64,000 nt of DNA from Chitinophagaceae bacterium (GCA_016717285.1 JADKFU010000005.1:1844501-1908500); one strand, 5' to 3'. Positions 1-8,428 are shown, counted from the stretch's first letter. Notes: generated from the sequence alone by a model not told the origin. A program made the numbers and translations.

Positions 1-197
1 CCTTATCACCTCGATTATTGTTTCGCATCTGCTTACTTTACGAACAAACTTGCAAGTGTTTCCATCGGCACACATCACAAATGGGGAAAATACAGTGATC
101 ATTCACCCTTGATTGCAACATTTTCCCTCTGATGAGTCTTACGGATTTCAGGGAAGGAAACAACTGCAATCGTTAACTTTCCCACTTAATTAGTTAC

Positions 198-911
198 ATG
201 AAAAAAGTAATCATCGTTGGAGCATCCTCAGGCATCGGTCGCGAGCTGGCGATTTTATATGCAAAGAAAAATTGCCTGGTTGGCATTACGGGCAGAAGAA
301 AAGATTTGCTGGATGAGCTGCGTGATGAATATCCTGATCAGATTATTCCATTGTCGTTTGACAATACGAAAGATGATGTAGAATACCACCTTCAGCTTTT
401 GATCTCTAAGTTAAAGGGACTTGACTTGCTGGTATTAAGTTCCGGACACGGAGAAATAAATACATCGCTTGATTGGAAAATTGAACAGGGAACTTTAGAA
501 TTGAATGTGACTGCATGGACGCAGATAGCAGACTTCACCTTTAATTTTTTCAAACAACAAAACCACGGACAGTTTGTGGCCATCACTTCTATTGCCTCCA
601 TACGTGGTGAAGGCCGTGCTCCTGCTTATAATGCAAGCAAATCGTACCAGGCAAATTATTTACAAGGGTTGCGGAAGATGGCAGTGCATAAAAAACTGAA
701 AGTCCATATTACAGATATTCAACCCGGATTTGTAAAAACGGATATGGCAAAGGGAAAGGGACGCTTCTGGGAATCACCTGCCGATAAAGCAGCACGACAA
801 ATGTTTAGCGCCATTGAAAATAAAAAGCACAAAGCATACATCACCAAAAGATGGTGGCTGGCAGCACAGGTTTTAAAAACTATTCCCGGCTGGATTTATA
901 ACAGGATCTGA
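198..911 (+). CDS. SDR family oxidoreductase
   Basis: A 237-residue short-chain dehydrogenase/reductase, expected to act in the cytoplasm with NAD(P)H on an unknown carbonyl or alcohol substrate. Visible motifs are the Rossmann glycine motif GASSGIG at residues 8-14, the structural Asn in LNVTAW (about 103), a serine-rich ITSIAS stretch near 129-134, and the catalytic YNASK (Tyr144, Lys148). The length is normal for a classical SDR. The ATG at 198 gives the usual MKKVIIVGAS opening. The C-terminal helix-rich tail (ITKRWWLAAQVLKTIPGW) resembles the DltE/YqjQ-like SDRs common in Bacteroidota, but the substrate cannot be read from the sequence. It stands alone; the next gene is on the other strand. 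Confidence 0.9.
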   Translation: MKKVIIVGASSGIGRELAILYAKKNCLVGITGRRKDLLDELRDEYPDQIIPLSFDNTKDDVEYHLQLLISKLKGLDLLVLSSGHGEINTSLDWKIEQGTLELNVTAWTQIADFTFNFFKQQNHGQFVAITSIASIRGEGRAPAYNASKSYQANYLQGLRKMAVHKKLKVHITDIQPGFVKTDMAKGKGRFWESPADKAARQMFSAIENKKHKAYITKRWWLAAQVLKTIPGWIYNRI

Positions 912-945
912 ATATTCCAATCTTATTTCCTGATCGGGAATATTC
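910..945 (+). terminator. Possible terminator after the SDR gene
   Basis: Inverted arms GAATATTCC (910-918) and GGAATATTC (937-945) overlap the stop codon and are followed by a pyrimidine-rich TTTCCC. The 18-base loop is long and there is no clean T run, so this is a weak call. Confidence 0.35.
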
Positions 946-1012
946 TTTCCCTAAAATATTTGCTACCGTGAAGATTAAACTTTCAACTTAGCGATTGACA
1001 TTTCAACCATGC

Positions 1013-1336
1013 CTATTGAACTTCAAATCCGCTGCTAAGTAAGACAGCTAAATCATTTTTAGAAGCATTCTCCACATACGATGCGTTCTGCTCAATGAAA
1101 TCCCGTACATCGGCCAATGCGACATCCCTGTCTGAAATCTGAGATCGTTTTTGTGTGGAGGCTTTACTTTCAGATGCCTTAAGTTCGTCAATAACCGACT
1201 GCAGCCCCGCAGGTGATATGGGAGGAACAGGGAAAAATTTATTTTCATTCATGGAGGAAGCAATGGTAGTTCCCCTGGCAATAATTGATTTAACCGGACC
1301 TTCCAGAAAAGTAAGTGAAACTTTAAGTGCGCACAT
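1013..1336 (-). CDS. Small hypothetical protein, probably a truncated N-terminal domain of a Bacteroidota family
   Basis: A 107-residue protein taking ATG at 1336 as start; a TTG seven codons upstream is possible but less likely. The opening MCALKVSLTFL, the FFPVPP segment, the helical region rich in Ala/Ser/Lys (xSESKASTQKRSQISDRD) and the closing YVENASKNDLAVLLSSGFEV resemble the N-terminal domain of a family I recall from Bacteroidota. In those proteins a second, fibronectin-like domain follows SSGF. Here a TAG stop comes two codons after SSGFEV, and the sequence downstream does not look like the missing domain. Either the gene is truncated or this is a single-domain relative. The family memory is not checked against a database. 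Confidence 0.55.
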   Translation of the reverse strand: MCALKVSLTFLEGPVKSIIARGTTIASSMNENKFFPVPPISPAGLQSVIDELKASESKASTQKRSQISDRDVALADVRDFIEQNASYVENASKNDLAVLLSSGFEVQ

Positions 1337-1450
1337 AATTATCAGTTTGATGAACAATCATTATTGCTTCAATTTACGACTAATTATTGGGTTGTTTATA
1401 GGTAGTGGTTATTGGAGGTGTTTGGGAGGTCGAATTGTGTTTGTGATATG

Positions 1451-1504
1451 GACTGAATGGTTGCATGGCCAGATGGTTAAATGGTTGCGGCAAAGCTGGT
1501 GAAT
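1451..1504 (+). repeat. Short dispersed repeat, copy A (ATGGTTRMA type)
   Basis: Contains TGGTTGCATGG, ATGGTTAAATGGTTGCGGC and AAGCTGG. A second copy in the same orientation lies at 1946-2001, so the pair brackets the SnoaL-like gene. Confidence 0.6.
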
Positions 1505-1586
1505 AGTTTGGAGTAGTAATCAATTTAAGGCTGAAGACAGATAATTACTGCTTCCGTTATCTTTATTGCCACACCAAATTAAATGT

Positions 1587-1949
1587 ATGCATCCTGATGA
1601 ACTTTGTGCAATTGCACAGCAATGGTTTAATGCTTTTAACAGTCACGACCTGGAAATGCTTCTTTCGCTGTATGCTGAGGATGCGGAGCATTACAGTCCT
1701 AAATTAAAAATCCGTGAACCGGCAACTAATGGATTGATTAAGGGCAAACAGGCATTGCATGATTGGTGGCAGGGAGCATTTGAACGGTTGCCTACGCTCC
1801 GTTACGAAGTTGTTCAACTAACTGCCAATGAGCAACGTGTTTTTATGGAATACATCCGGCAGGTTGATGCAGAAGAAGATTTACGGGTGGGTGAAGTTTT
1901 GGAAATTAAAGAAGGTTTGATTGTGGCTTCGAGGGTGTATCATGGGTGA
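1587..1949 (+). CDS. SnoaL-like / NTF2-fold protein
   Basis: A 120-residue single-domain protein of the SnoaL-like polyketide-cyclase/NTF2 fold. It shows the family pattern of an N-terminal helix ending in WFNAFNSHDLEMLLSLYAEDAEH (residues about 15-37), a middle KGKQALHDWWQGAFERLP helix, and C-terminal strands (RVFMEYIRQVD, VGEVLEIKEGLI). ATG at 1587 is chosen over a TTG at 1566 because the fold begins directly after it. Such proteins are either small isomerases/hydrolases or ligand-binding proteins without catalysis; the role cannot be decided here. It lies alone between two copies of a short repeat. Confidence 0.75.
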   Translation: MHPDELCAIAQQWFNAFNSHDLEMLLSLYAEDAEHYSPKLKIREPATNGLIKGKQALHDWWQGAFERLPTLRYEVVQLTANEQRVFMEYIRQVDAEEDLRVGEVLEIKEGLIVASRVYHG

Positions 1950-2001
1950 TAGAATGGTTAAATTGTTAAATGGTTACATGGTTGCGGCGAAGCCGGAGAA
2001 G
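1946..2001 (+). repeat. Short dispersed repeat, copy B (octamer ATGGTTAA-like)
   Basis: Reads as degenerate 8-base units (ATGGTTAA, ATTGTTAA, ATGGTTAC, ATGGTTGC) followed by GGCGAAGCCGGAGAAG. It starts at the stop codon of the SnoaL-like gene and matches copy A at 1451-1504. Confidence 0.6.
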
Positions 2002-2116
2002 CGTTGGACAGAGCAAGCATGGTTTTGTAAGCGATCTTTGCATCTGGGTTAATTTTCATTTTAGGATTACTAAAAGTTTTTTTCTCTGATTATTTTCACA
2101 TCTCCAATCTTTACCA

Positions 2117-2668
2117 ATGAGTTTAGCAAGAGAAGAAAAACATTTGCCCATCATTATCGCTATGTGTTTCATCGGCAATTTTATTTTGGGGGGCATCGGA
2201 CAGTCCTTTTCTGCCTCTTCTTTCGGACGAATTTTAGCATGGCAATGGGGTTCACTTTTATTTATGGCGGGTTGTTCGCTGTATGCAGCGAAACTGCATA
2301 CTGAAAAATGGCATATTTCATCAGCGGGATTTATTATGCTTACCATAGGGCAAGGAATTTTTTATACCCTTCAAAATGCCAATTCTGATGAAAAAGATGT
2401 AGCACTGTTTGCAGCAGGCATTATGGCTTTCCTTCCGGGCATGGCTTTTATTTGCTATTACTCAGGGTTTCCTGTCTGGCTCCGTATCTTTTCCCTGATT
2501 GCAACTATTCCATTCACCATTCAAATGATCATTATTGATTCGGGAAAATATGTTGCTGAAAAGGATATGTGGCTAAGCACGATTGGCTTTATCATGATTC
2601 AGCTTACCGGAATTTTCTGGAGTTATTATGTGATCAGGCCCTACCAGGAAACGAAGCAGCAAAAGTAA
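2117..2668 (+). CDS. Hypothetical six-helix membrane protein
   Basis: A 183-residue protein with about six hydrophobic segments that should span the inner membrane, near residues 9-31, 39-59, 67-87, 93-115, 120-140 and 149-170. Charged residues lie between them (KLHTEKWH, NANSDEKD, SGKYVAEKD). I do not recognise the family. The start ATG at 2117 follows a pyrimidine-rich leader without a Shine-Dalgarno site, as is usual in this phylum. It is a single gene; the next gene on the right is on the opposite strand and convergent. Confidence 0.65.
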   Translation: MSLAREEKHLPIIIAMCFIGNFILGGIGQSFSASSFGRILAWQWGSLLFMAGCSLYAAKLHTEKWHISSAGFIMLTIGQGIFYTLQNANSDEKDVALFAAGIMAFLPGMAFICYYSGFPVWLRIFSLIATIPFTIQMIIIDSGKYVAEKDMWLSTIGFIMIQLTGIFWSYYVIRPYQETKQQK

Positions 2669-2748
2669 ATGCTGTATGAATCTGGCGCTGACTTTTGGTG
2701 TCATTGAGTCCAACGATCCTCTCGCTTTATGTGAGACACAATCCTTAA

Positions 2749-3540
2749 TTACCTGATCACCTTAATAATTTCCGTATGCTGTCCTTCCACATATCGTAAT
2801 AAATAAATGCCCCTGGCCAATGAACTCATGTCAATTGTTTCCTTTTCATTCGTTAACCGAAACGATTGAATGATGCTGCCGGTAACATCAACAAGCTGAA
2901 GGAGCGCATTATTTCCCGGGTGAAAATCAATTACAGTTACTTCCAGAAAATCTACCACCGGATTAGGACTTGCTGCAATTAAATTCACATCACTGTTTGC
3001 AGTAGTGTTGATGCCTGTTGGAAAACCTGCTACATGAATAGTGAAGTCATCAAAGTTGCCGTATTGATAACTTCCACAGGCACCATAACCATTGGCACTT
3101 TCAGAAAGACAATCGGTTCCCCAGCCTGCAATAACGCGCATGCGGTAGGTACCCGGATTCAAGACTGCCGGCATCGTAATGCTGAAATTGTAAGTATTGG
3201 TTTCACTGGGTGTATAGAGGTAGAATAAATTTTCTGAGTTATCGAATGCATAATCCTGGTTGAAGTCAATCCATACACCACATCCGCACCAGTTGGCATT
3301 TGTAACCTGCATATTGTAAGTGTTGCCGGCAGCGAGTGTTGTACTGAATGTGGTGTAATCATTTGCTTCGCAATTATAAGGATCGGCTATCCAGTTAATG
3401 GAGTCGAGTTGAATGGAATGATTGTTCCAGGAGTAGCAACCGTAGCCAAAGGTTGGATTGCAGTAAGGTTGAGCCTTTACAGGGGTGAAATTTAACAGCG
3501 TGTAAATGAAGAGTGTGAGGAATATAGAGATCTGGCGCAT
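2749..3540 (-). CDS. Secreted GEVED-domain protein with T9SS type A sorting domain
   Basis: A 263-residue exported protein. Start ATG 3540 gives a signal peptide (MRQISIFLTLFIYTLL, cleavage after VKAQ near residue 24); an upstream extension of the frame would run into the repeat array and is not real. The middle region (about 45-180) is a GEVED domain, with the hallmark VWIDFNQDYAFDNSENLFY followed by a beta-sandwich of TYRMRVIAG type. The last about 75 residues are a T9SS type A sorting domain: ASPNPVVDFLEV, a central LVDVTGSIIQSF strand and the ending GIYLLRYVEGQHTEIIKVIR. It is expected to be exported through T9SS and attached to or released from the cell surface. GEVED domains are probably carbohydrate- or protein-binding; no catalytic domain is seen. 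Confidence 0.85.
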   Translation of the reverse strand: MRQISIFLTLFIYTLLNFTPVKAQPYCNPTFGYGCYSWNNHSIQLDSINWIADPYNCEANDYTTFSTTLAAGNTYNMQVTNANWCGCGVWIDFNQDYAFDNSENLFYLYTPSETNTYNFSITMPAVLNPGTYRMRVIAGWGTDCLSESANGYGACGSYQYGNFDDFTIHVAGFPTGINTTANSDVNLIAASPNPVVDFLEVTVIDFHPGNNALLQLVDVTGSIIQSFRLTNEKETIDMSSLARGIYLLRYVEGQHTEIIKVIR

Positions 3541-3664
3541 GGTGGAAATGTTTGAGTATGAACAAATATAAATAAATGGTTTATGAATAAAAAGGGGCAG
3601 CATGAAACCGCCATCGGAATTTATTTTCCGAAAAAGTTGCGGGCAACATCTGCTCGGATTTTGT

Positions 3665-3896
3665 AGATCCCGAAACAAGTTCGGGATGACGTTAATCCGG
3701 GACGACATCTGTTTGGATTTAGAGATCCCGAAACAAGTTCGGGATGACGTTAATCCGGGACGACATCTGTTTGGATTTGGAGATCCCGAAACAAGTTCGG
3801 GATGACGTTAATCCGGGACGACATCTGTTTGGATTTGGAGATCCCGAAACAAGTTTGGGATGACGTTAATCCGGGACGACATCTGTTTGGAGTAGT
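3665..3896. repeat. Four 58-bp tandem repeats, each with a hairpin
   Basis: Units begin at 3665, 3723, 3781 and 3839 with an exact 58-base period. Each holds the inverted repeat ATCCCGAA-ACAAG-TTCGGGAT followed by GACGTTAATCCGGGACGACATCTGTTTGGATTTGG. The fourth unit has one arm changed (TTTGGGAT). A decayed partial unit precedes the array (about 3641-3664). The minus-strand reading CATCCCGAACTTGTTTCGGGAT resembles REP-like palindromes I know from Bacteroidota intergenic regions. Confidence 0.9.
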
Positions 3897-3904
3897 CATC
3901 CGGC

Positions 3905-3931
3905 AAAAAAAAATCCGCCGTGTGGCGGATT
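3905..3931 (-). terminator. Rho-independent terminator of hppA
   Basis: Read on the minus strand it is an 8-bp stem AATCCGCC / GGCGGATT with a 4-base loop, followed by an uninterrupted run of at least seven T, 28 bases after the hppA stop codon. Confidence 0.9.
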
Positions 3932-3958
3932 CTTAGTCTCAATTATTTCTTGCACTGG

Positions 3959-6298
3959 TTATTTAGATCCGGAAGAAGAATTCTGATCTGAAGTAGTAAT
4001 AACAGGATCAGTAGTAGTAACCACAGTCGTTTGGTCTGCTGGTTCAGAGATCGCAGCCACAGTAGTTATCGCTTCTGATTTCGAAGGTTTTGTACAACAG
4101 CTTCCCATATGTTCGCCAGCCTGAAGCACTGGTGTTTGCATCATCATATCGCTGTGTTCCATTGGAGCTTCACCTTTATGAAGTCCAAGCAAACCGTTGA
4201 TAGGAATGGATGGTGCTATTACCAAACTTACAATACTCATCAGCTTGATCAGGATATTCATGGAAGGTCCGCTTGTATCTTTGAAAGGATCACCAACAGT
4301 ATCACCTGTTACAGATGCCTTGTGCGGTTCTGATTTCTTGTAGAATACTTCGCCGTTGATCTCCACTCCTTTTTCAAAAGATTTCTTTGCATTGTCCCAG
4401 GCTCCTCCTGCATTGGACTGGAACATTCCCATCAGTACACCTGAAACGGTAACACCTGCCAACAAACCACCCAATACTTCCGGGCCAAACAGGAATCCGA
4501 TAATTACAGGAACTGTCAAAGCAATCGCGCCGGGCAACATCATTTCACGAAGCGATGCTTCTGTAGAGATGGCAACACATTTATCATATTCCGGTTTTCC
4601 TGTTCCTTCCATAATACCCGGAATTTCACGGAACTGGCGACGCACTTCCTGCACCATGCTCATGGCAGCACGACCTACCGCCGCAATAGCAAGTGAGGAG
4701 AAAAGGAATGGAATCATGCCGCCGATGAATAATCCTGCAAGCACATCCGCTTTATAAATATCAATGGAATCAATGCCGGAGATGCCAACAAAAGCTGCGA
4801 ACAAAGCAAGTGATGTTAATGCAGCAGAAGCAATTGCGAAACCTTTACCGGTAGCCGCAGTTGTATTTCCCACAGCATCGAGTATGTCTGTTTTTTCACG
4901 TACTTCTTTTGGCAATTCACTCATCTCGGCAATGCCGCCTGCATTATCGGCAATAGGTCCGAAAGCATCTATAGCCAATTGCATGGTGGTGGTTGCCATC
5001 ATACCAGCTGCTGCTATCGCTACGCCGTAAATTCCTGCAAACTGATAAGCAGCAAAGATTCCGCTCGCGAGCACAATGGTAGGCAACATAGTAGATTCCA
5101 TTCCTACAGAAAGCCCACCTATGATATTGGTAGCATGACCGGTAGAAGATTGTTTGATAATCATTTTAACAGGACGCTTGCCCATTGAAGTGTAATATTC
5201 AGTAATCATGCTCATCAATGTTCCAACCACCAAACCCACTACGATAGCGCCAAACACGCCATTGCTGGTGAATTCAAATCCACGAAGAATCAATGACTCA
5301 GGAAGTATTGCTTTCACTATAAAATAGGAAGCTACGGTGGTTAGAATAATAGCACCCCAGTTTCCATTATTCAATGCTTTTTGTACAGTTGCGGTGCTCA
5401 AACCAGCATTCTCTCCTATTCTTACGAAATACATGCTGATGATGGAGAAAATAATTCCGGCACCTGCAATAATCATCGGCAATAAGATGGGAGCTAATCC
5501 ATTATAAGCATCTACGGATTTTGTTTCACCGCCTAATACCATTGTTGCAAGAATAGTGGCTACAAAAGATCCGAAAAGATCGGCGCCCATTCCGGCTACG
5601 TCACCTACGTTATCGCCAACGTTATCGGCTATGGTAGCAGGATTGCGTGGATCATCTTCAGGAATTCCTGCTTCTACTTTACCTACCAAATCAGCGCCTA
5701 CGTCGGCAGCTTTGGTATATATACCGCCACCTACACGGGCAAAAAGCGCTATGCTTTCAGCACCTAAGGAGAATCCGGTGAGCACTTCAAGTGCGGTTGT
5801 AAGATGTTGATTGGTGGAAGGATCAACATACATCGTATAAAAAACAATAAAGAGCGAGCTCAAACCCAATACAGCAAGTCCGGTAACACCCAATCCCATA
5901 ACAGAACCACCGGTGAAAGAAACGGCCAAAGCTTTTGATAAGGAAGTGCGTGCAGCATGAGCTGTTCTCACGTTTGCTTTCGTGGCAATGCGCATTCCTA
6001 TATAACCGGCAGTGGCTGAAAAAACAGCGCCTGTTATAAATGCACCGGCAATCAGCCAGCTTGATTCAGGATTTGACCAGCCGAGTACAGCCAGTAAAAC
6101 AGCAGCAATGGCTACAAAGAAACCAAGTATCCGCCATTCAGCCCGTAAAAAAGCCATGGCGCCCTCGGCAATGTATTTAGCTATTTCCTGCATGCGGTCG
6201 TTACCGGCATCCTGCTTCGACACCCATGATGATTTGATGGCGGTGAAGATCAAGGCTACTATTCCAAACAAGGGTATTACGTAAAACAAATTATTCAT
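3959..6298 (-). CDS. hppA: K+-dependent ion-translocating membrane pyrophosphatase
   Basis: A 779-residue membrane-bound pyrophosphatase that hydrolyses PPi and pumps Na+ and/or H+ across the inner membrane. The substrate-binding loops are intact: DVGADLVGKVEAGIPEDDP, then NPATIADNVGDNVGDVAGMG, and later DAFGPIADNAGGIAEMS and a Lys-containing loop. The sequence GNTTAATGKGFAI has Ala where K+-independent enzymes have Lys, so it belongs to the K+-dependent type. Whether it pumps Na+, H+ or both cannot be settled by eye. About 16 transmembrane helices are expected. The end carries an unusual tail of about 65 residues after the last helix, with MMM, a Cys-Cys pair (GSCCTKPSKS) and a Thr/Val/Ser-rich stretch. 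Monocistronic, with its own terminator. Confidence 0.96.
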   Translation of the reverse strand: MNNLFYVIPLFGIVALIFTAIKSSWVSKQDAGNDRMQEIAKYIAEGAMAFLRAEWRILGFFVAIAAVLLAVLGWSNPESSWLIAGAFITGAVFSATAGYIGMRIATKANVRTAHAARTSLSKALAVSFTGGSVMGLGVTGLAVLGLSSLFIVFYTMYVDPSTNQHLTTALEVLTGFSLGAESIALFARVGGGIYTKAADVGADLVGKVEAGIPEDDPRNPATIADNVGDNVGDVAGMGADLFGSFVATILATMVLGGETKSVDAYNGLAPILLPMIIAGAGIIFSIISMYFVRIGENAGLSTATVQKALNNGNWGAIILTTVASYFIVKAILPESLILRGFEFTSNGVFGAIVVGLVVGTLMSMITEYYTSMGKRPVKMIIKQSSTGHATNIIGGLSVGMESTMLPTIVLASGIFAAYQFAGIYGVAIAAAGMMATTTMQLAIDAFGPIADNAGGIAEMSELPKEVREKTDILDAVGNTTAATGKGFAIASAALTSLALFAAFVGISGIDSIDIYKADVLAGLFIGGMIPFLFSSLAIAAVGRAAMSMVQEVRRQFREIPGIMEGTGKPEYDKCVAISTEASLREMMLPGAIALTVPVIIGFLFGPEVLGGLLAGVTVSGVLMGMFQSNAGGAWDNAKKSFEKGVEINGEVFYKKSEPHKASVTGDTVGDPFKDTSGPSMNILIKLMSIVSLVIAPSIPINGLLGLHKGEAPMEHSDMMMQTPVLQAGEHMGSCCTKPSKSEAITTVAAISEPADQTTVVTTTDPVITTSDQNSSSGSK

Positions 6299-6320
6299 AG
6301 GGGTATTAAATTTTAGCCCG

Positions 6321-6328
6321 CAAAAATA
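6321..6328 (-). promoter_or_regulatory. Putative -7 box of hppA
   Basis: Minus-strand TATTTTTG fits the Bacteroidota -7 consensus TAnnTTTG and lies 22 bases before the hppA start codon. No clear TTTG -33 box is present. Confidence 0.5.
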
Positions 6329-6367
6329 GTCGGGAAAGCATGAAAAAGGAACTTTTTGGCGGATATT

Positions 6368-7237
6368 TTACCGCCCGGCTTTTAACATTCGTTGTTTGCC
6401 TTGCATATCGGCACGTATAGTAATTGATTGAAAACCATGACTTCTGAACACTTCTGTCACTTCATCAGCCTTGTTTTCATGTAATTCTACATAAATAAAG
6501 CCGTCCGTCAATAACCTACCAACTGCAAACGCAGCAATTGCTTTATAGTAAATTAAAGGATCTGCATCAGGAACAAATAAAGCAAGGTGCGGCTCAAACT
6601 GTACCACATTGCGGTGCATTTCGCTTATTTCTGTTTGAGGGATATATGGCGGATTGCTCATTATTACATTGAAATTTTTTCCCTGCAGAAATGTCTCAGG
6701 TGCTTCCTCTTCAGATGCATTCAAAATATTGTATTGGAAGAAGTCAACAACAGTTTCATTTAACCGCGCATTCTCCCTGGCTACTTCCAGGGCTTCGGTG
6801 CTGATATCGATGGCCATTACGTTTGCGTGTGTTAAATTCTTTTTTAAAGCAATAGCGATGCAACCACTCCCCGTTCCAATGTCAATTAAGTTTATTGGCT
6901 GACTGACTGTTTGATCTTTAATGATCCAGTCCACCAACTCTTCTGTTTCAGGTCGCGGAATGAGCACTTTTTTATTCACCTTAAATTTTAATCCATAAAA
7001 CACCGTGTTTCCCAAAACATACTGAACCGGTTCACCCTTTAATAACCGAACCAATTTATATGCAAGGTCATTTGCTTTTACTTCAGAAATAGTTTCCTGC
7101 TCTCTTATTGCCAGAGCTGTCTTTGAAATACCTAGTTTCTCTTCAAAAATCCAAGACGTAATATTTTCGGCCTCTTGCTTGTCATAAAGAGGGGTCAGAG
7201 ATTTAACGAAGTGGTTGAAAACGTGACGGAAGGTCAT
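6368..7237 (-). CDS. prmC: Release factor glutamine methyltransferase PrmC
   Basis: A 289-residue class I SAM-dependent methyltransferase that methylates the GGQ glutamine of peptide-chain release factors. The N-terminal helical domain is followed by the family signature region GEPVQYVLGNTVFYGLKF and LIPRPETEELVDW, the SAM-binding motif LIDIGTGSGCIAIALKK, and the catalytic NPPY in SNPPYIPQTEI, which binds the target glutamine. ATG at 7237 is chosen (MTFRHVFNHF); a start 13 codons upstream would lie in a degenerate 7-base repeat. It is divergent from ribD. Confidence 0.95.
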   Translation of the reverse strand: MTFRHVFNHFVKSLTPLYDKQEAENITSWIFEEKLGISKTALAIREQETISEVKANDLAYKLVRLLKGEPVQYVLGNTVFYGLKFKVNKKVLIPRPETEELVDWIIKDQTVSQPINLIDIGTGSGCIAIALKKNLTHANVMAIDISTEALEVARENARLNETVVDFFQYNILNASEEEAPETFLQGKNFNVIMSNPPYIPQTEISEMHRNVVQFEPHLALFVPDADPLIYYKAIAAFAVGRLLTDGFIYVELHENKADEVTEVFRSHGFQSITIRADMQGKQRMLKAGR

Positions 7238-7254
7238 TCGGTGAAGGTAGGATA

Positions 7255-7288
7255 ATTGATAATTGGCAATGGTCAATGGACAATGTTG
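7255..7288. repeat. Degenerate 7-nt array (ATTGATA/ATGGTCA type)
   Basis: Consecutive heptamers ATTGATA, ATTGGCA, ATGGTCA, ATGGACA, ATGTTGT lie directly upstream of prmC. It shares the 7-base period, though not the sequence, of the AGT arrays elsewhere in the window. Confidence 0.55.
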
Positions 7289-7390
7289 TAACCGTGTTTT
7301 ATGGTCTTGAGAGCTCGAAATAAGTAAAGTGGAGTAACCGGGGCACTGATCTTTTCCACACCTTATTTCAAATTCTATTAGGTTTGTTGC

Positions 7391-8428
7391 ATGTCGCCGG
7401 TTGATAATTTGTTTATGCGTCGATGTTTAGAGCTTGCTATGCTGGGAAGCGGGAACGTGGCGCCAAACCCTTTGGTTGGATCTGTGATTGTGCATGGTGA
7501 TAAAATTATCGGAGAAGGTTTTCATCAGCAATATGGCGGGCCACACGCGGAAGTAAATGCAATTGTTTCGGTGAAAGAGGACGATTTACATTTTCTATCG
7601 CAGTCAAGACTGTATGTAAATCTTGAACCTTGTTCGCATACCGGAAAAACTCCACCGTGCGCCGACCTCATTATTGAGAAGCAAATACCTGAAGTGATTA
7701 TCGGAATGCAGGATCCCAATCCGTTAGTGTCGGGTAAGGGAATAGCAAAGTTGCGTGAGGCTGGTTGTAAAGTGAGCGTTGACGTATTAAAAGAAGAGTG
7801 CCTGATCCTTAATCGCAGGTTTGCGAATTTTATAGAAAAGAAACGTCCTTATATTATTTTGAAATGGGCGCAATCAGCAGACGGTTTTATAGGAGAGGTA
7901 AACCAGGAAGTTTCCCTCAGCAATCATTTCTCTAAAACACTCACTCATAAATGGAGAAGTGAAGAAGTTGCGATTATGGTTGGCACGCAAACCGCTTTGG
8001 TTGATGATCCTATACTCGACAGCAGGTTATGGAGCCAGCACAATCCTTTGCGAATTGTTTTGGACAGGCATCTCCGACTTCCGGAAACATTGCATTTGTT
8101 TGATGGAAGTATTCCTACGCTTGTGTTTACTTCAAAGAAGAAAGCAGCATTAAAAAATATGGAATTTGTGACCATTGATTTTAATGATCAATTGTTGAAT
8201 CACCTTCTATCAATTTTATATGAGCGTCAAATTCAATCGGTGCTTGTAGAAGGCGGGCAAAAGTTATTGCAATCTTTTATTGACGGTGCATTGTGGGATG
8301 AAGCACGGATTTTTATTACACCGGGAGTATTGGGAAAAGGTATTGCTGCTCCTAGGATAAGCGCCTCTGTTTTTTCACAAGAGCACGTCGGTGATGATAC
8401 ATTGTTCATTCAATATCCGTCACGATGA
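7391..8428 (+). CDS. ribD: Bifunctional riboflavin biosynthesis deaminase/reductase RibD
   Basis: A 345-residue two-domain enzyme. The N-terminal cytidine-deaminase-type domain removes the amino group from diaminohydroxyphosphoribosylaminopyrimidine, and the C-terminal dihydrofolate-reductase-like domain reduces the ribose with NADPH. Zinc-site residues are His52 and Glu54 (GGPHAEVNAI) and Cys81 and Cys90 (LEPCSHTGKTPPC). The reductase domain starts near IILKWAQSADGFIG and has the MVGTQTALVDDP and VLVEGGQKLLQSF motifs. No FMN riboswitch was seen upstream. The last bases overlap the following transporter gene (ATGA). Confidence 0.96.
   Translation: MSPVDNLFMRRCLELAMLGSGNVAPNPLVGSVIVHGDKIIGEGFHQQYGGPHAEVNAIVSVKEDDLHFLSQSRLYVNLEPCSHTGKTPPCADLIIEKQIPEVIIGMQDPNPLVSGKGIAKLREAGCKVSVDVLKEECLILNRRFANFIEKKRPYIILKWAQSADGFIGEVNQEVSLSNHFSKTLTHKWRSEEVAIMVGTQTALVDDPILDSRLWSQHNPLRIVLDRHLRLPETLHLFDGSIPTLVFTSKKKAALKNMEFVTIDFNDQLLNHLLSILYERQIQSVLVEGGQKLLQSFIDGALWDEARIFITPGVLGKGIAAPRISASVFSQEHVGDDTLFIQYPSR

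Noticed and set aside
1155..1502. Plus-strand frame of 115 codons
   Set aside because: It lies antisense to the 107-residue gene and runs through a low-complexity repeat; no domain.
3541..3708. N-terminal extension of the GEVED protein (MSSRINVIPNLF...)
   Set aside because: It is encoded by the repeat region and lies before a clear signal peptide starting at 3540.
3602..3805. Plus-strand open frame of 67 codons
   Set aside because: It is made of the 58-bp hairpin repeats and ends without a start context or known domain; it repeats the same phrase.
3665..3896. CRISPR array
   Set aside because: The 58-base units are contiguous with no unique spacers and there is no cas gene.
7277..7390. FMN riboswitch upstream of ribD
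   Set aside because: The leader is only about 110 bases and lacks the conserved multi-helix FMN aptamer sequence; nothing similar could be seen.
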